NCBI GenBank assembly: GCA_963675925.2
Contig: CAXXIB010000004.1
Span: 62,001 to 126,000 of the forward strand
Direction of reading: 5' to 3'
Source of the DNA: CAXXOK01 sp963675925
GTDB lineage: Bacteria; Bacillota; Clostridia; Christensenellales; Aristaeellaceae
Length of the DNA stretch: 64,000 bases
Shown in pieces: positions 18,574 to 28,659 of the stretch. A model generated the notes under the pieces. It worked only from the letters and a program-made list of their open reading frames with translations, made no database searches and was not told the origin of the DNA. How positions within the stretch are numbered: the stretch's first letter is position 1; the number at the start of each line of letters is the position of its first letter. Position numbers and translations under genes: made by a program.

Positions 18574-20124
18574 CTACAGTTGGTCGGTATCCTGGTAGGT
18601 TTGTATCGCCTGTTCTACTGTCATGCCTTCGGCTATGGCCTTCTTTCGGGCACTGTTAACCGCTTGAATTTTCAGCATTTTGTCGCCGGTCAGCGTATAG
18701 CCCTTCATAGCAATCAAAGTAACAATCCATGCCACCATCGGGATTATACAAAACAGTACAATGACAATCCAATTCATACCCGGGGTATACGGTGAGTACT
18801 GGTCTGGAATTTCGCTTAAGCCGATCATCATCACGGCAATCGTTACTACCAGCGAACCGACTGATGAAACCAGTTTGTCCACCAAACTGAACAGCGTTCC
18901 CATGATACCGGGAATGTATTTGCCCGAGCGGCACGTTTCATAATCGGAACAGTCCGCCACCATCGGGATCGGCATGTCCGCTGTGGAATAATACGCGCCA
19001 TAGCCTACGCCAAAGAAGAGGATGAACAAAATCGTATATAGATTGATATTCAGCCCGCCGTCGCCCATGAGTGTCAGCGTAAAGGCGGGATCACCCTGCC
19101 GCCAAAGCAGCAGTAATACCAGCACGCCCACATACATGATAAGCGCTAAGGCGACAAACCTTTGCAGCGATGCCTTCTGGCCGTGCTTTTGCGATGTGCG
19201 GATCGTCAGCGCAAAAAACGGTGCAGAAAACGCATAGCCTATCACCATCATCGGCAGATACAGCCCGTCGTAATTGGACATCATGCTGCCATATAGCATA
19301 CACAATACGGCAGTGTGGGTGGCAATCGACAGTGCAAGTTTGCAGCCGGCCCCGGCAATCATCAGGTGCTGCATGGGTTTGTTGCCCTTCAATATGGCGA
19401 CGTATTCAGCAAGCTTGACCTTTGGCGGTTTCACGCTGCTCAGTCCGAAATATTTCGGGCTGTCCTTCTCCCAGATTCCGATCACAGCGAGTAGCGTGAG
19501 TACAAGCGAAACGACGATACCGATGGGCGCAAACAAACGGAAAAATTCCGCAGTATTGTAGCCACCGGCCATTTTCCCAAACACAGGTGCCAGAAACTGC
19601 ATCGCGCCCATACCGATCAGGCTGCCAACTGTATTAAAGAGTGTGAACAGCGGGCGTTGTTTTGGATCGTTGGTAAGCACCGTCTGGCCGGAACGCGTAC
19701 ATGCGGTTTGAAACGTATACCCAAGCACCCATATGATATACAAGATAACAAACATGGTATATCGCAGCCACATGGAACTTTCCGGGATCAACGGCGTAAG
19801 CATATACAGTGCAGCAATACTGGTTGCCATGAGAAGATTGCCCATAATCATAAACGGGCGGAACTTGCCAAGCTTGCCATGCGTACGGTCAATCATCGCG
19901 CCGATGATTGGATCGGTGATTGCGTCAAACAAACGCATCCCGGTGATCATCACGGACACGAATATCGCCGCTATACCCAATACGCCGCTTCCGAAATTCA
20001 GCATATAGGCCAGAACCAATATGAAATATACATTCGTTGCCCCGTTGTTCATGGGGAACAATGCCAGTTGAAACGGTTTTGCCCGGTTCATATTCCCCTG
20101 TGTAACGCTGGTCTTATCTGCCAT
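18574..20124 (-). CDS. GPH-family (MelB-like) glycoside/pentoside/hexuronide:cation symporter
   Basis: About 516 residues with ~12 hydrophobic segments. In-frame ATGs lie at 20142, 20130 and 20124; the GGGAGA box fits the last (MADKTSVTQG). Family hallmarks are present early: DAITDPIIGAMIDRTHGKLGKFRPFM contains the MelB cation-site Asp residues and the loop 2-3 motif. PIPMVADCSDYETCRSGKYIPGIM in the second half matches the conserved GPH cytoplasmic loop. The family imports disaccharides, xylosides or glucuronides with Na+ or H+. Being co-transcribed with GH2 and GH3 genes, it probably imports the oligosaccharides that the cytoplasmic GH2 then cuts. Confidence 0.88.
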   Translation of the reverse strand: MADKTSVTQGNMNRAKPFQLALFPMNNGATNVYFILVLAYMLNFGSGVLGIAAIFVSVMITGMRLFDAITDPIIGAMIDRTHGKLGKFRPFMIMGNLLMATSIAALYMLTPLIPESSMWLRYTMFVILYIIWVLGYTFQTACTRSGQTVLTNDPKQRPLFTLFNTVGSLIGMGAMQFLAPVFGKMAGGYNTAEFFRLFAPIGIVVSLVLTLLAVIGIWEKDSPKYFGLSSVKPPKVKLAEYVAILKGNKPMQHLMIAGAGCKLALSIATHTAVLCMLYGSMMSNYDGLYLPMMVIGYAFSAPFFALTIRTSQKHGQKASLQRFVALALIMYVGVLVLLLLWRQGDPAFTLTLMGDGGLNINLYTILFILFFGVGYGAYYSTADMPIPMVADCSDYETCRSGKYIPGIMGTLFSLVDKLVSSVGSLVVTIAVMMIGLSEIPDQYSPYTPGMNWIVIVLFCIIPMVAWIVTLIAMKGYTLTGDKMLKIQAVNSARKKAIAEGMTVEQAIQTYQDTDQL

Positions 20125-20158
20125 TTTCATTCTCCCTTTCATGGAACCCGTATGCCGT

Positions 20159-22084
20159 TTACACCCAATTGCTTTTCTGTTTCTTTCGTGCTTTCTTCAG
20201 CGAGTACGATGGATTGGGTGTCTCCGTTTTGATGATGACTGTGCGGTCGCTGACATCGCCTGCAAACGCCTCCAAATGGTTGCGATCTGCCATCGATATT
20301 AAAAATGTCGCCGTTTTATCCACAGCTGCCTGCGCAACAAGCTGGCCATTGTTGTACAGCTTCACATAAGGCTGATTGGTATAAATACGAACCTTGGTTT
20401 TACGTCCGGTACGGTCTGCCATACGCTTGCCTGCAATATGGACAAACGGCTCCTGGCTCCAGAACGCTTTATATACATAGTAGCTGTCTTTGCGGGTTTT
20501 GCGGTCAAAGGTAACCAAACCTTTGTGGTTCATGCCTGGCTGACCACCCTGGTCGCGTGCATCGGCAGCAAAATCGAACATATTCCACACAAACGTGCTC
20601 CACATATACGGATGCCGCTGAAAGCAGCGCAGCATATACTCGTGGTACACCGCCTGATATTCTTCTGAATGGTCGTTGCGGCGCGGTTTCTTTGCGTGCA
20701 GGTTTGGCATGCCCTCGCAGCCATACTCGGAGTAGCTCAAGCGGCGTTTCGGATACACCCAGTGGAAAAAGGAGATCCATAGGTCGTTTAAGAACAACCC
20801 CGGCACATACCACCCCAGATACAGATTCCACCCGACCAGATCCGAGATGTGCGCCACCGGATGAAACGGGCTGCACATAGCATAGCAGGCCACTGCCGTC
20901 AGCCGCGTCGGGTCCATGGCATGAATCATCGTATTGAGCATCCGGTGATTATCCAGCATATCTTTTTTATTCTTGGTCGAGATTGTGATCTCGTTGGATA
21001 TCCCCCAGCATACAATGCTGGGATGATGATAGTTCTGAACGATGAGTTCCTTCATTTGCGAGACCGTATTGTCTCGGCCACCAGGCATATGTTCGGATAT
21101 ATAGGGAATTTCAGCCCATACCACAAGCCCAAGTTCATCGCAGCGATCATAAAAATACTGATCGTGCTGATAATGTGCCAATCGAATGCAGTTTGCGCCT
21201 ATATCATGAATCAATGCCAGGTCCTCATCATGATCCACTGTGGTCAGCGCATTGCCTACACCGGGGCGATCCTGATGGCGGGCCACGCCGTGCAGAGGAT
21301 AATGCCTGCCATTGAGAAAGAAACCATTGTCCTTATCGACATGGAAGGAACGTACACCAAAGCGAACGGAGACTTCATCCAGCACGGCTGCATTTTCGAT
21401 CAGCTGCACCTGTGCCGTGTACAGATAGGGATCGGGCAGCCCCTGCCACAGGTGCGGCTTTTCAAGCTGCAATACAGCTTGACTGCCTTCGCCGGTCGCT
21501 GCGATCTTTCCCTCGGCATCCAGCAGCATGACCCTGGTTTGGGCCTGCGGCGCATTATGCCAGCTCTCAACCGTTACGGTGGCGTTTTCACCGTCAAGCA
21601 CAGGCGTTACTTTCACCCCAGGGCCACCGAAATAGTCCAGATCGAAGTGCTTTGTATTGACCACCAGCAAATTCACATCACGATAGATACCACCGTAAAA
21701 CGTAAAGTCTGCCTTTTGGGGGTAAACCCTATCGTTTTTCCCGTTGTCCACTTTGACCCGCAGTTCGTTTTCACTTTTCAGCATGGCGGTAATATCCACA
21801 CGAAATGTTGAATATCCGCCGTCATGACAGCAGCAATCCTGCCCATTGAGCTGCACCTGGGCCGACGCATTCACGCCGCAAAATTCCAGATAGACCCGCT
21901 CCGAAGCCGGGTCAAACTCAGGGCGCGAAACCATTGTTTTATAAAGGCATGTACCGCGGTAGTAATCATCCTCGCCATCCTGTCCGTCGTGACCGTTCCA
22001 GGTGTGAGGAAGCGTAACCGCAGCACGCTTGCCATTGGGGTCTGTAAACTGCCACTCGTCTTGCAGCAATATCCGTCGTCTCAT
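20159..22084 (-). CDS. Cytoplasmic glycoside hydrolase family 2 (beta-galactosidase or beta-glucuronidase type)
   Basis: 641 residues with no signal peptide. Domains in order: sugar-binding jelly roll (~1-150, LPHTWNGHDGQDGEDDYYRG; YGGIYRDVNL), Ig-like sandwich (~160-250), and TIM barrel (~255-550, RHQDRPGVGNAL; GANCIRLAHYQHD). The acid/base is Glu ~365 in CWGISNEI and the nucleophile Glu ~453 in SYSEYGCEGMP. WNMFDFAADARDQGG, then NHKGLVTFDRKTRKDSYY, follows. The N-x-K-G element occurs in beta-glucuronidases, where it contacts the carboxylate, but also in many GH2 galactosidases, so it does not settle the substrate. It lies between a GH3 and a GPH importer; hexuronate genes lie 6 kb away, which makes a glucuronidase role plausible. 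Confidence 0.85.
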   Translation of the reverse strand: MRRRILLQDEWQFTDPNGKRAAVTLPHTWNGHDGQDGEDDYYRGTCLYKTMVSRPEFDPASERVYLEFCGVNASAQVQLNGQDCCCHDGGYSTFRVDITAMLKSENELRVKVDNGKNDRVYPQKADFTFYGGIYRDVNLLVVNTKHFDLDYFGGPGVKVTPVLDGENATVTVESWHNAPQAQTRVMLLDAEGKIAATGEGSQAVLQLEKPHLWQGLPDPYLYTAQVQLIENAAVLDEVSVRFGVRSFHVDKDNGFFLNGRHYPLHGVARHQDRPGVGNALTTVDHDEDLALIHDIGANCIRLAHYQHDQYFYDRCDELGLVVWAEIPYISEHMPGGRDNTVSQMKELIVQNYHHPSIVCWGISNEITISTKNKKDMLDNHRMLNTMIHAMDPTRLTAVACYAMCSPFHPVAHISDLVGWNLYLGWYVPGLFLNDLWISFFHWVYPKRRLSYSEYGCEGMPNLHAKKPRRNDHSEEYQAVYHEYMLRCFQRHPYMWSTFVWNMFDFAADARDQGGQPGMNHKGLVTFDRKTRKDSYYVYKAFWSQEPFVHIAGKRMADRTGRKTKVRIYTNQPYVKLYNNGQLVAQAAVDKTATFLISMADRNHLEAFAGDVSDRTVIIKTETPNPSYSLKKARKKQKSNWV

Positions 22085-22158
22085 TTTACCGCCTTACTTT
22101 CATTCGTAGAAAAAGTCAAAAACACCGTATCAACTCTCATCGTCCATTGGCGCGATCA

Positions 22159-25100
22159 TTACCGCTTGCTTCGTTTGATGATATCAAGGATCATGATCAC
22201 AAGGAACAGTAGCGACAGCGCTGCAAACAGATAGATTGCCGCCGTGAGCAGGATTGACCACCAGGGCGTTACGGACTTGATGACAATATCGGCACTGAGG
22301 CCATCCATCCCGCGAGAGTGCAGCACTGTGTACAAAATCCGATGCGCAGATGTTCGCATTGCCTGGGCAATCTGCGCGGTAGGCGTGCTGCCGTTTGGCC
22401 CGTATGCGGCAAACTCCGCCCCCAGCCCTGTGGCATCGGTATCCGCATTAGTTCCGGTTCCCGTAACGCCGGGATAGTTATCCGGGATATCGTTACCGGC
22501 CAGCACTTCATGGGGTTTTGACATATAGATCGCATCGTACATATCCGTCACCGCGAATCCGCTCATCCCCGCTTCGCCGCGCAGCCACGCGGTTTGCAGC
22601 GGATACAGCGCACCGGCCCATATGCTGCCAAGGCGGTTGAACGATGTCATTACACACTTGGCATCGGCATAGACGATCGGCAGTTCAAATGCACGCAGGT
22701 AAATCTCCCGCAGTGCCTGCTCGTTACACCATGTGCCGATTCCCTGGCGCTGCTCTTCCTGATCGTTGAGCACAAAATGCTTGTTATAGACATACACGCC
22801 TTTGGATTGGATCGCACCTGTTTCCGCCGCTGCGATCAGGCCGGTTAAAATCCCATCTTCGGAATAATACTCAAACACGCGCCCGGCATACGGCGTGCGA
22901 TGGATGTTGAGGCCCGTTCCGTAAAACCCGGCATACCCGGCCCACATGGCGTCTTCCCCAATCAGTTCTCCGACTTCCTTTGCCAGTGTATCATTAAAGG
23001 TTGCGGCAATAATATTATTGGATGGATAACAGGTGCCCGTCAAGCCTTGGTCCGGATCGTTGGTTTGACTTGCATACCCGTTGGCTCCTGCCCCATATTT
23101 CTGGGTTACGCCGCTGGGGCCGTTGTGGTCGAGCGTTTCCGGTTTGCCGATTGCATCGATATTGATGGTCATACGCAAGCCGACAGCGCACAAGCGGCTT
23201 AACTGACCATAGGTCAGCTGATCCAGCAATTGCTCCCACATCGGATCGCTGTACGGTACAGGATCTCCATTGTCATCTTTGAGCAGGTCGATCAGCTGAT
23301 AGTTCGTAGCTGCCGAACCCATCGTCGGCCAGTTGCCATCGTTTTCCGGCAGGTCCGCAGCATCCAGCACGACATCCGCTGCCATCTGATCGGTCATGCT
23401 GAGCCTGACATACTGGCTATTGTACCCGTCATCATCAGGCGTCCACAGCCGCAGCGTACCGTTCCAATCGCTGCGGGATACATACACAACATGATTGTCG
23501 CCGCGACCGGCATAGCGGTTAATATCGGTTTGGTCAAACAAACTCTGCACCTGATTGCCGGTTCCAAGCGCCTTTGCATAGGTATCGCTGTCAAACGCGT
23601 ATTCCGCTTGTACTGTCATGGTGGCATCTCCGTCAGCCGTCATGCCATCCGCAACCGTTTTCCCTTTCGCCGCCAGAATATTGTTGACGGCCGCATGCGC
23701 ATTGTCCGCAGCGGTAAAATAATAGGTTCCATCATCCAAAATATAGACACCCGTTCCATAGGCATCGTAGGATGTGAGAAAGTACTCCGGCACCTCTACG
23801 TGCACTGTTTGGCTGGCTCCGGGCTGCAAAACAGCCGTCTTGTCATACCCCACCAGTTCAACGGAGGCTTTCTCAATCTGGTTTTCTTTATCGTACTGCG
23901 TATAGGGCTTTTGTGCATAGATCTGCACCGTTTTCTTGCCTGCCACGCTCCCTGTATTGGTCACCGTAACATCAATCGTATACTTGGTATCGATACCGTT
24001 TCCGCTTTTAGTTACCTGCATGTCAGTCAAAGCAAAATCCGTATAGCTCAAGCCATACCCAAACGGATAGGCTACCACATCCTGATATACATAGTCTCCG
24101 GTTTTAGCCGTACCAAGCACCGCATCTTCATACCGGGTTTCCGTATAGCGATAGCCGACATAAATCCCTTCCTGATACACAACATAGGATGTAAACGCGC
24201 GGGAGGATGAACCAAAATCATAGGTATCCGCGTTTTCGTAGGTATAGGTTCCAAAGTTCGCCATCGCCGGATCCAGCAGATTGTCCGTCCACCATGTGTC
24301 CGGCAGCGAGCCGGAGGGGTTCACCGCCCCGGTTAAGAGGTCCGCTACTGCATACAGGCCGGTTTGCCCCACAGAACCAATCCAAAGTGCCGCGTCAACG
24401 CCATAGGCTTCGTTGTTTAAAAATGCAGCAGATACCGGATTGGCACTGTTGATCAGCACAACGATGGACTCGATTTTCCCCTCATCCTTCAAGCCTTTCA
24501 GGCCTTCCAGAATTTGGCCCTCCGCCTTGTTCAAGGTGAGATAGTCGCCCCGTCTGCCGTCATTGTGATCAACGCTTTTCAAGTCGTTACCCTCGCCGCC
24601 GATACGGCCTAAAATGAATATCGCAGTTTCGCCTTTTCCGAACGAATCTACGATATCGGCTTTTGAAATCTTCTTCCAGGACGCCTCATTGATATCGCCT
24701 CTGCTGAAATCCCGCCCCAGTTCTTCCTCTGCATACCAGTCCAGCATCGCCGTGTTGACAATATGAAATCCGGCCTCTGTAAGAACTTGCGTATAGGTGG
24801 GTGCGTCCGCAGATGATACAGACCCTGACCCCGTTCCGCCATAAACAGGCGAGATCGCCGTAGCGCCAAACAAAGACACATCCCGGCCCGTCAGCGGCAG
24901 GGTGTTATTGGTATTTTTCAGCAAAACTGTGCCTTCGGCTTCGGCTTCCCGCACCTTTGCCAGGCCGGCCGCCTTCAGCGCTGCGATGGAATCATAACTG
25001 CTGGTGTAATAACGCGGATATTCGTTTGGGTCGCCATCGCCAATGTAAACCGTCTTGGTCGCGGCAATGCCAAGCGTCGAGTTGATCTGCCCGGCGTTTT

Positions 25101-25212
25101 CATTGGCAATCACATTGAGCATATAAAACACTGCCAGCAAAGCGACCGATAGATTGAGAAGGATCTTCTTGGCTGTGGTTCTGGATTTTCCAGCTGCTTT
25201 CCTTGTAGACAT
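22159..25212 (-). CDS. Membrane-anchored glycoside hydrolase family 3 with reversed domain order, second copy
   Basis: 1017 residues from the ATG at 25212, which has a GGAG box ten bases upstream. The longer open frame to 25542 adds a non-protein-like leader and is rejected. Layout equals the 6435 protein. There is an N-terminal TM (~15-38, ILLNLSVALLAVFYMLNVIA), then the normally C-terminal GH3 domain (EGTVLLKNTNNTLPL; YGGTGSGSVS; RIGGEGNDL) and an FnIII-like part (YPFGYGLSYTDFAL; EKASVELVGYDKT). Next is the barrel domain (GTGLNIHRTPYAGRVFEYYS; KHFVLNDQE; GFAVTDMYDA, in which Asp is the likely nucleophile), and a C-terminal TM with a basic tail. TDM replaces TDF of the other copy. First gene of the GH3-GH2-transporter operon. 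Confidence 0.88.
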   Translation of the reverse strand: MSTRKAAGKSRTTAKKILLNLSVALLAVFYMLNVIANENAGQINSTLGIAATKTVYIGDGDPNEYPRYYTSSYDSIAALKAAGLAKVREAEAEGTVLLKNTNNTLPLTGRDVSLFGATAISPVYGGTGSGSVSSADAPTYTQVLTEAGFHIVNTAMLDWYAEEELGRDFSRGDINEASWKKISKADIVDSFGKGETAIFILGRIGGEGNDLKSVDHNDGRRGDYLTLNKAEGQILEGLKGLKDEGKIESIVVLINSANPVSAAFLNNEAYGVDAALWIGSVGQTGLYAVADLLTGAVNPSGSLPDTWWTDNLLDPAMANFGTYTYENADTYDFGSSSRAFTSYVVYQEGIYVGYRYTETRYEDAVLGTAKTGDYVYQDVVAYPFGYGLSYTDFALTDMQVTKSGNGIDTKYTIDVTVTNTGSVAGKKTVQIYAQKPYTQYDKENQIEKASVELVGYDKTAVLQPGASQTVHVEVPEYFLTSYDAYGTGVYILDDGTYYFTAADNAHAAVNNILAAKGKTVADGMTADGDATMTVQAEYAFDSDTYAKALGTGNQVQSLFDQTDINRYAGRGDNHVVYVSRSDWNGTLRLWTPDDDGYNSQYVRLSMTDQMAADVVLDAADLPENDGNWPTMGSAATNYQLIDLLKDDNGDPVPYSDPMWEQLLDQLTYGQLSRLCAVGLRMTINIDAIGKPETLDHNGPSGVTQKYGAGANGYASQTNDPDQGLTGTCYPSNNIIAATFNDTLAKEVGELIGEDAMWAGYAGFYGTGLNIHRTPYAGRVFEYYSEDGILTGLIAAAETGAIQSKGVYVYNKHFVLNDQEEQRQGIGTWCNEQALREIYLRAFELPIVYADAKCVMTSFNRLGSIWAGALYPLQTAWLRGEAGMSGFAVTDMYDAIYMSKPHEVLAGNDIPDNYPGVTGTGTNADTDATGLGAEFAAYGPNGSTPTAQIAQAMRTSAHRILYTVLHSRGMDGLSADIVIKSVTPWWSILLTAAIYLFAALSLLFLVIMILDIIKRSKR

Positions 25213-25754
25213 TGTACGCAGTCTCCTATCCTTATTGCTTTGTTTATGGCAGTCTGTTCCTGCAAAACGAACATAACAGCTCCACCTTGCAGGCGATTGA
25301 TACGATATTGCATCCGGCCGGCGGGCCGCTGCGGGTTCCTCGGTGTACAGATTGGTCAAGTATAGGATTGTATTATAAATGATTTCAATGGCAACACATA
25401 GCCATTGTCGTATGTTGCCAGCTATATGGCGTGAACGATGTTTCTTGCGATTCGCGCAGCAATTGATACCGTTAATGCGTATAGCCAACCGTAACGCGCC
25501 CATCTTTGCCTGGTATTTCACGATAAAATGCCGAAAATACATGCTTATGATCGCCGTTTTCTATTTGACATTCATACCCTCTCCATGCAATGATAAAAAT
25601 GCCTCTATAATGTTTGGTTGGTAAAACAGCACGAATCGGCACAACACACATGATTCACTTTCGCTGTTGCTACGGCTACTCAGTTCCCCAAGCCCACAGA
25701 TACCAAAACTCCATCTTTCAATGTACGCAGCAATATACCTGAAGGAGTGCTACC
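25213..25754. other. Divergent intergenic region between the permuted GH3 and the small membrane protein
   Basis: 542 bases with no supported gene. It should hold the promoter of the - strand GH3 operon (a TATAAT-like box on the - strand at 25372-25377) and of the + strand cluster (TTGACA at 25565-25570 and TATAAT at 25606-25611, but spaced wrongly to be one promoter). Both are weak calls. Confidence 0.35.
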
Positions 25755-26177
25755 ATGTCTGATCAAAAGAACGCACAAACCCGTCGCCCCACAGGCTTCT
25801 ATATTTTGATTCTCGCCGCGCTTTTATGTTTGGCCTCCGCCATCCTCTATAGCATCAATTTCCGCGGGATCGACTATTCGCACGGCTCCCTGTTCAGCGA
25901 TGCCGCCTTTATTTCGCTGATTGCAGCCGCCGCTGTATCCATTGTTATGCTGTTTATCAAGCTTGAAAACTTCGCCCCTGTTGTACTGTGTGTCGCAAGC
26001 GGCGTTTCCTTCCTGGTGTATATTCACCACATGGTATGGCCAATCGCAGACATTTTCACTGCCATCGATCCGGTTTCTTTTGTTCCCGAGCTCATTGTTT
26101 GCGGAGTTTTGCTGCTGATGAGTTTCATTCTGTCCGAAGTTTCGCTGTACATGAAGAAGCGCAACCTATCCGCATAA
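25755..26177 (+). CDS. Small four-helix membrane protein of unknown function
   Basis: 140 residues with a clear AAGGAG box. Four hydrophobic segments are visible at about 16-36, 51-70, 74-96 and 108-130, with a polar N-terminus (MSDQKNAQTRRPTG) and a basic C-terminus (MKKRNLSA). I do not recognise a family. It lies 106 bases upstream of a GT2 glycosyltransferase and UDP-galactopyranose mutase on the same strand, so a role in a surface glycan or membrane process is possible but unproven. Confidence 0.65.
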   Translation: MSDQKNAQTRRPTGFYILILAALLCLASAILYSINFRGIDYSHGSLFSDAAFISLIAAAAVSIVMLFIKLENFAPVVLCVASGVSFLVYIHHMVWPIADIFTAIDPVSFVPELIVCGVLLLMSFILSEVSLYMKKRNLSA

Positions 26178-26283
26178 ACTTCATTGTATGGAAACCGAAT
26201 GCGATTCTCCACTTAACGATCCTGATGGCATTCCTGAAACGGGGATGCCTGACTTTTCTATTTAAGCCATAGAGGTGTTTTGA

Positions 26284-27300
26284 ATGAAACTGTTAACCGT
26301 TACAATCCCCTGCTATAACTCGCAAGCGTATATGGCACACGCCATTGACTCACTCTTGCCATGCGGTGACGATGTTGAGATTTTGATCGTCAATGATGGC
26401 TCCAGTGATAATACTGCCGCGATTGCTGACGCCTACGCACAAAAATATCCCCATACGATCCGCGCAATCCACAAACCAAACGGCGGCCACGGGGATGCTG
26501 TCATGGCGGGTCTGCAGCATGCAAGCGGCTTGTATTTCAAAGTCGTGGATTCCGACGATTGGGTTGATGGAGATGCCTACGCCAAGGTGCTGCAAACCTT
26601 GCGATCTCTGTCTGCGCCTCAGCAGCAGGTTGATCTGCTCGTCAGCAACTATATCTATGACAAGGTCGGTGTCAAAGACAAACGGGTCATTGATTACAGC
26701 AACGCTTTGCCGGAAAACCGCGTCCTGAGCTGGCACGATATTAAGCGGTTCCGGATTGGGCAATATATCCTGATGCATGCCGCAATTTACCGCACGGAAA
26801 TACTGCGAGCCTGCAACCTGGCGCTTCCCAAACATACCTTCTACGTTGACAACTTGTATGTGTATATTCCGATGCCGTATGTCAAAAAGCTGTATTACTT
26901 GAATGTCAATTTTTATCATTACTTCATTGGCCGGGAAGATCAGTCGGTGCAGGAAGACATCATGATTCGCCGCATTGACCAGCAGTTCCGGGTGAACCGT
27001 ATGATGAGCGAAGCCGTTGACCTCAAAACGATTAAAAACAAGGCTCAGCGCAACTATATGCGCAATTACCTGGAGATTGTCACCACGGTTTCAACCGTAC
27101 TGTCGATTAAAAGCGGGTCGGATGCAATCCTGCGGCAAAACCGTGCGCTTTGGGAGTACCTGAAAACAGAAACCCCGCATAACTACAGCATGATCCGCTA
27201 CCGGCCGCTTAGCACGACCTGCAAACTGCCGGGCAGGTTGGGTCGTCGGCTGATTATCAACGGATACCGCCTCAGCCGCCGCGTGTATGGCTTTAACTAG
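26284..27300 (+). CDS. Family 2 glycosyltransferase (GT-A fold)
   Basis: 338 residues. The N-terminus LLTVTIPCYNSQAYMAHAID and DDVEILIVNDGSSDNT are GT2 hallmarks. HKPNGGHGDAVMAGLQHASG and FKVVDSDDWVDGDAY supply the DxD-like metal/nucleotide site (~95). The later part has GQYILMHAAIYRTEIL, with the C-terminal third rich in basic residues. The product of the next gene is UDP-galactofuranose, so this enzyme may transfer Galf or act on a Galf-containing glycan; the acceptor is unknown. The next gene starts 18 bases after its stop. Confidence 0.85.
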   Translation: MKLLTVTIPCYNSQAYMAHAIDSLLPCGDDVEILIVNDGSSDNTAAIADAYAQKYPHTIRAIHKPNGGHGDAVMAGLQHASGLYFKVVDSDDWVDGDAYAKVLQTLRSLSAPQQQVDLLVSNYIYDKVGVKDKRVIDYSNALPENRVLSWHDIKRFRIGQYILMHAAIYRTEILRACNLALPKHTFYVDNLYVYIPMPYVKKLYYLNVNFYHYFIGREDQSVQEDIMIRRIDQQFRVNRMMSEAVDLKTIKNKAQRNYMRNYLEIVTTVSTVLSIKSGSDAILRQNRALWEYLKTETPHNYSMIRYRPLSTTCKLPGRLGRRLIINGYRLSRRVYGFN

Positions 27301-27318
27301 TAGAGGAGCGCAAGTAGA

Positions 27319-28416
27319 GTGCATTTTGATCTTTTAGTCGTCGGAACCGGTCTGTACGGAGCGACGATTGCGCAAAAAGCCCTTCAAGCCGGAAAAACGG
27401 TATTGATGCTGGAAAAGCGCGACCATATCGGCGGAAATGTCTACACGCAGGACCGTGACGGCATCCATGTTCACCGCTATGGTGCCCATATTTTTCATAC
27501 CAACAACAAAGACGTTTGGAACTATTTACAAGCCTTTGCTCAGTTTAACCGCTATACGCATTCCCCGATTGCCAATTTTCATGGAAAACTGTATTCCCTG
27601 CCATTCAACATGCACACATTCAACCAAATGTGGGGAGTAAGCTCTCCGGAGCAAGCAGAACAAATCATTCTTAAGCAGCGAAGCGCTGCCAAGATTACTT
27701 CACCCAAGACTTTAGAAGAACAGGCGATTGCCTTGGTCGGAGCCGATATATACGAAACGCTCATCAAATGCTACACAGAAAAGCAGTGGGGCCGCCCCTG
27801 CTCGCAATTGCCGCCGTCCATTATCCGACGCATCCCCGTTCGCTTTACCTTTGATAACAATTATTTCAACGCGGTATATCAGGGTATCCCCATTGGCGGT
27901 TATACCCAAATGATATCCCGCATGCTGCAAGGCGCAGACGTTCGCCTGCATACCGATTATCTCATCAATCCCGACCGCTGGAACCAAATGGCGGATCGCG
28001 TCGTTTTCACAGGGCCGATTGATGCCTTTTTCAACTTCCGGTTCGGGCCTTTGGCTTACCGCAGCATACGGTTTGAAACAGAAACGTTGGATATGAAAAA
28101 CTACCAGGGCGCTTCCGTTGTCAACTTTTGCGATTGCGAAACACCCTTCACCCGCATTATTGAGCATAAGTGGTTTGATTTTATGGATCAGCCTCATACC
28201 ATCATCAGCCGTGAATACAGCTTGGAATGGGCGCCCGGCGATGAACCCTTCTACCCTGTCAACGATGCAAAAAACAATGCCCTCTACCAGCAATACAAAG
28301 AACTGGCTGCTTTGGAAACAAAGTTTATATTTGGCGGACGACTGGGCGAATATCGTTATTACGATATGGATCAGGTCGTCCAAAGTGCGCTTAAGGCCGC
28401 AGAAACACTATGGTAA
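27319..28416 (+). CDS. glf: UDP-galactopyranose mutase
   Basis: 365 residues beginning at a GTG with a GAGGAG box ~10 bases upstream. The FAD-binding start (LLVVGTGLYGATIAQKA) and LEKRDHIGGNVYT are followed by the family signature HRYGAHIFHTNNKDVWNYL (~52-70). Further matches are SLPFNMHTFNQMWG, YTEKQWGRPCSQLP, GPIDAFFNFRFGPLAYRS, and RIIEHKWFDF with the C-terminal FGGRLGEYRYYDMDQVV. The enzyme, a reduced flavoprotein, converts UDP-galactopyranose to UDP-galactofuranose in the cytoplasm. Full length for the family. It is paired with a GT2 and ends at a strong terminator. UDP-Gal may come from the GalE encoded in the distant exopolysaccharide operon. Confidence 0.95.
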   Translation: MHFDLLVVGTGLYGATIAQKALQAGKTVLMLEKRDHIGGNVYTQDRDGIHVHRYGAHIFHTNNKDVWNYLQAFAQFNRYTHSPIANFHGKLYSLPFNMHTFNQMWGVSSPEQAEQIILKQRSAAKITSPKTLEEQAIALVGADIYETLIKCYTEKQWGRPCSQLPPSIIRRIPVRFTFDNNYFNAVYQGIPIGGYTQMISRMLQGADVRLHTDYLINPDRWNQMADRVVFTGPIDAFFNFRFGPLAYRSIRFETETLDMKNYQGASVVNFCDCETPFTRIIEHKWFDFMDQPHTIISREYSLEWAPGDEPFYPVNDAKNNALYQQYKELAALETKFIFGGRLGEYRYYDMDQVVQSALKAAETLW

Positions 28417-28455
28417 CTTGTCCCTAGCAGCTTAAACGATTGTTACGCCGCAGCA

Positions 28456-28485
28456 AAAAGCGCATGCATAATTGCATGCGCTTTT
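28456..28485. terminator. Intrinsic terminator after UDP-galactopyranose mutase
   Basis: A perfect 13-bp stem (AAAAGCGCATGCA / TGCATGCGCTTTT) with a four-base loop, symmetrical enough to act in both directions. It lies 40 bases past the stop of the + strand cluster. Beyond it, 28486-28659 holds no convincing gene. Confidence 0.9.
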
Positions 28486-28659
28486 CGCCGGTTCGCACAG
28501 TTGATTCAGTGATAGTTTGAAGACATGTGAGGAATGCAATGACAAAACCGAAACCGCGTTTACAGACAAACAATCTCAGTTTTCATTCGATGAACCGAAT
28601 GTATCACAAAGAGTTTGGCAAGATAACTCTGCGTGAACCATGGATGATACTATGCTGCA

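Noticed and set aside
20159..22084. Naming the GH2 enzyme as a beta-glucuronidase
   Set aside because: The N-x-K-G element is present, but it is shared with many GH2 galactosidases, so the substrate stays open.
25213..25542. N-terminal extension of the permuted GH3 frame
   Set aside because: The extra ~110 residues are not protein-like, lack a ribosome site, and place the signal anchor deep inside; the ATG at 25212 has a GGAG box.
25565..25611. TTGACA and TATAAT as a single promoter for the small membrane protein
   Set aside because: The boxes are 35 bases apart, far from the 16-18 base spacing expected.
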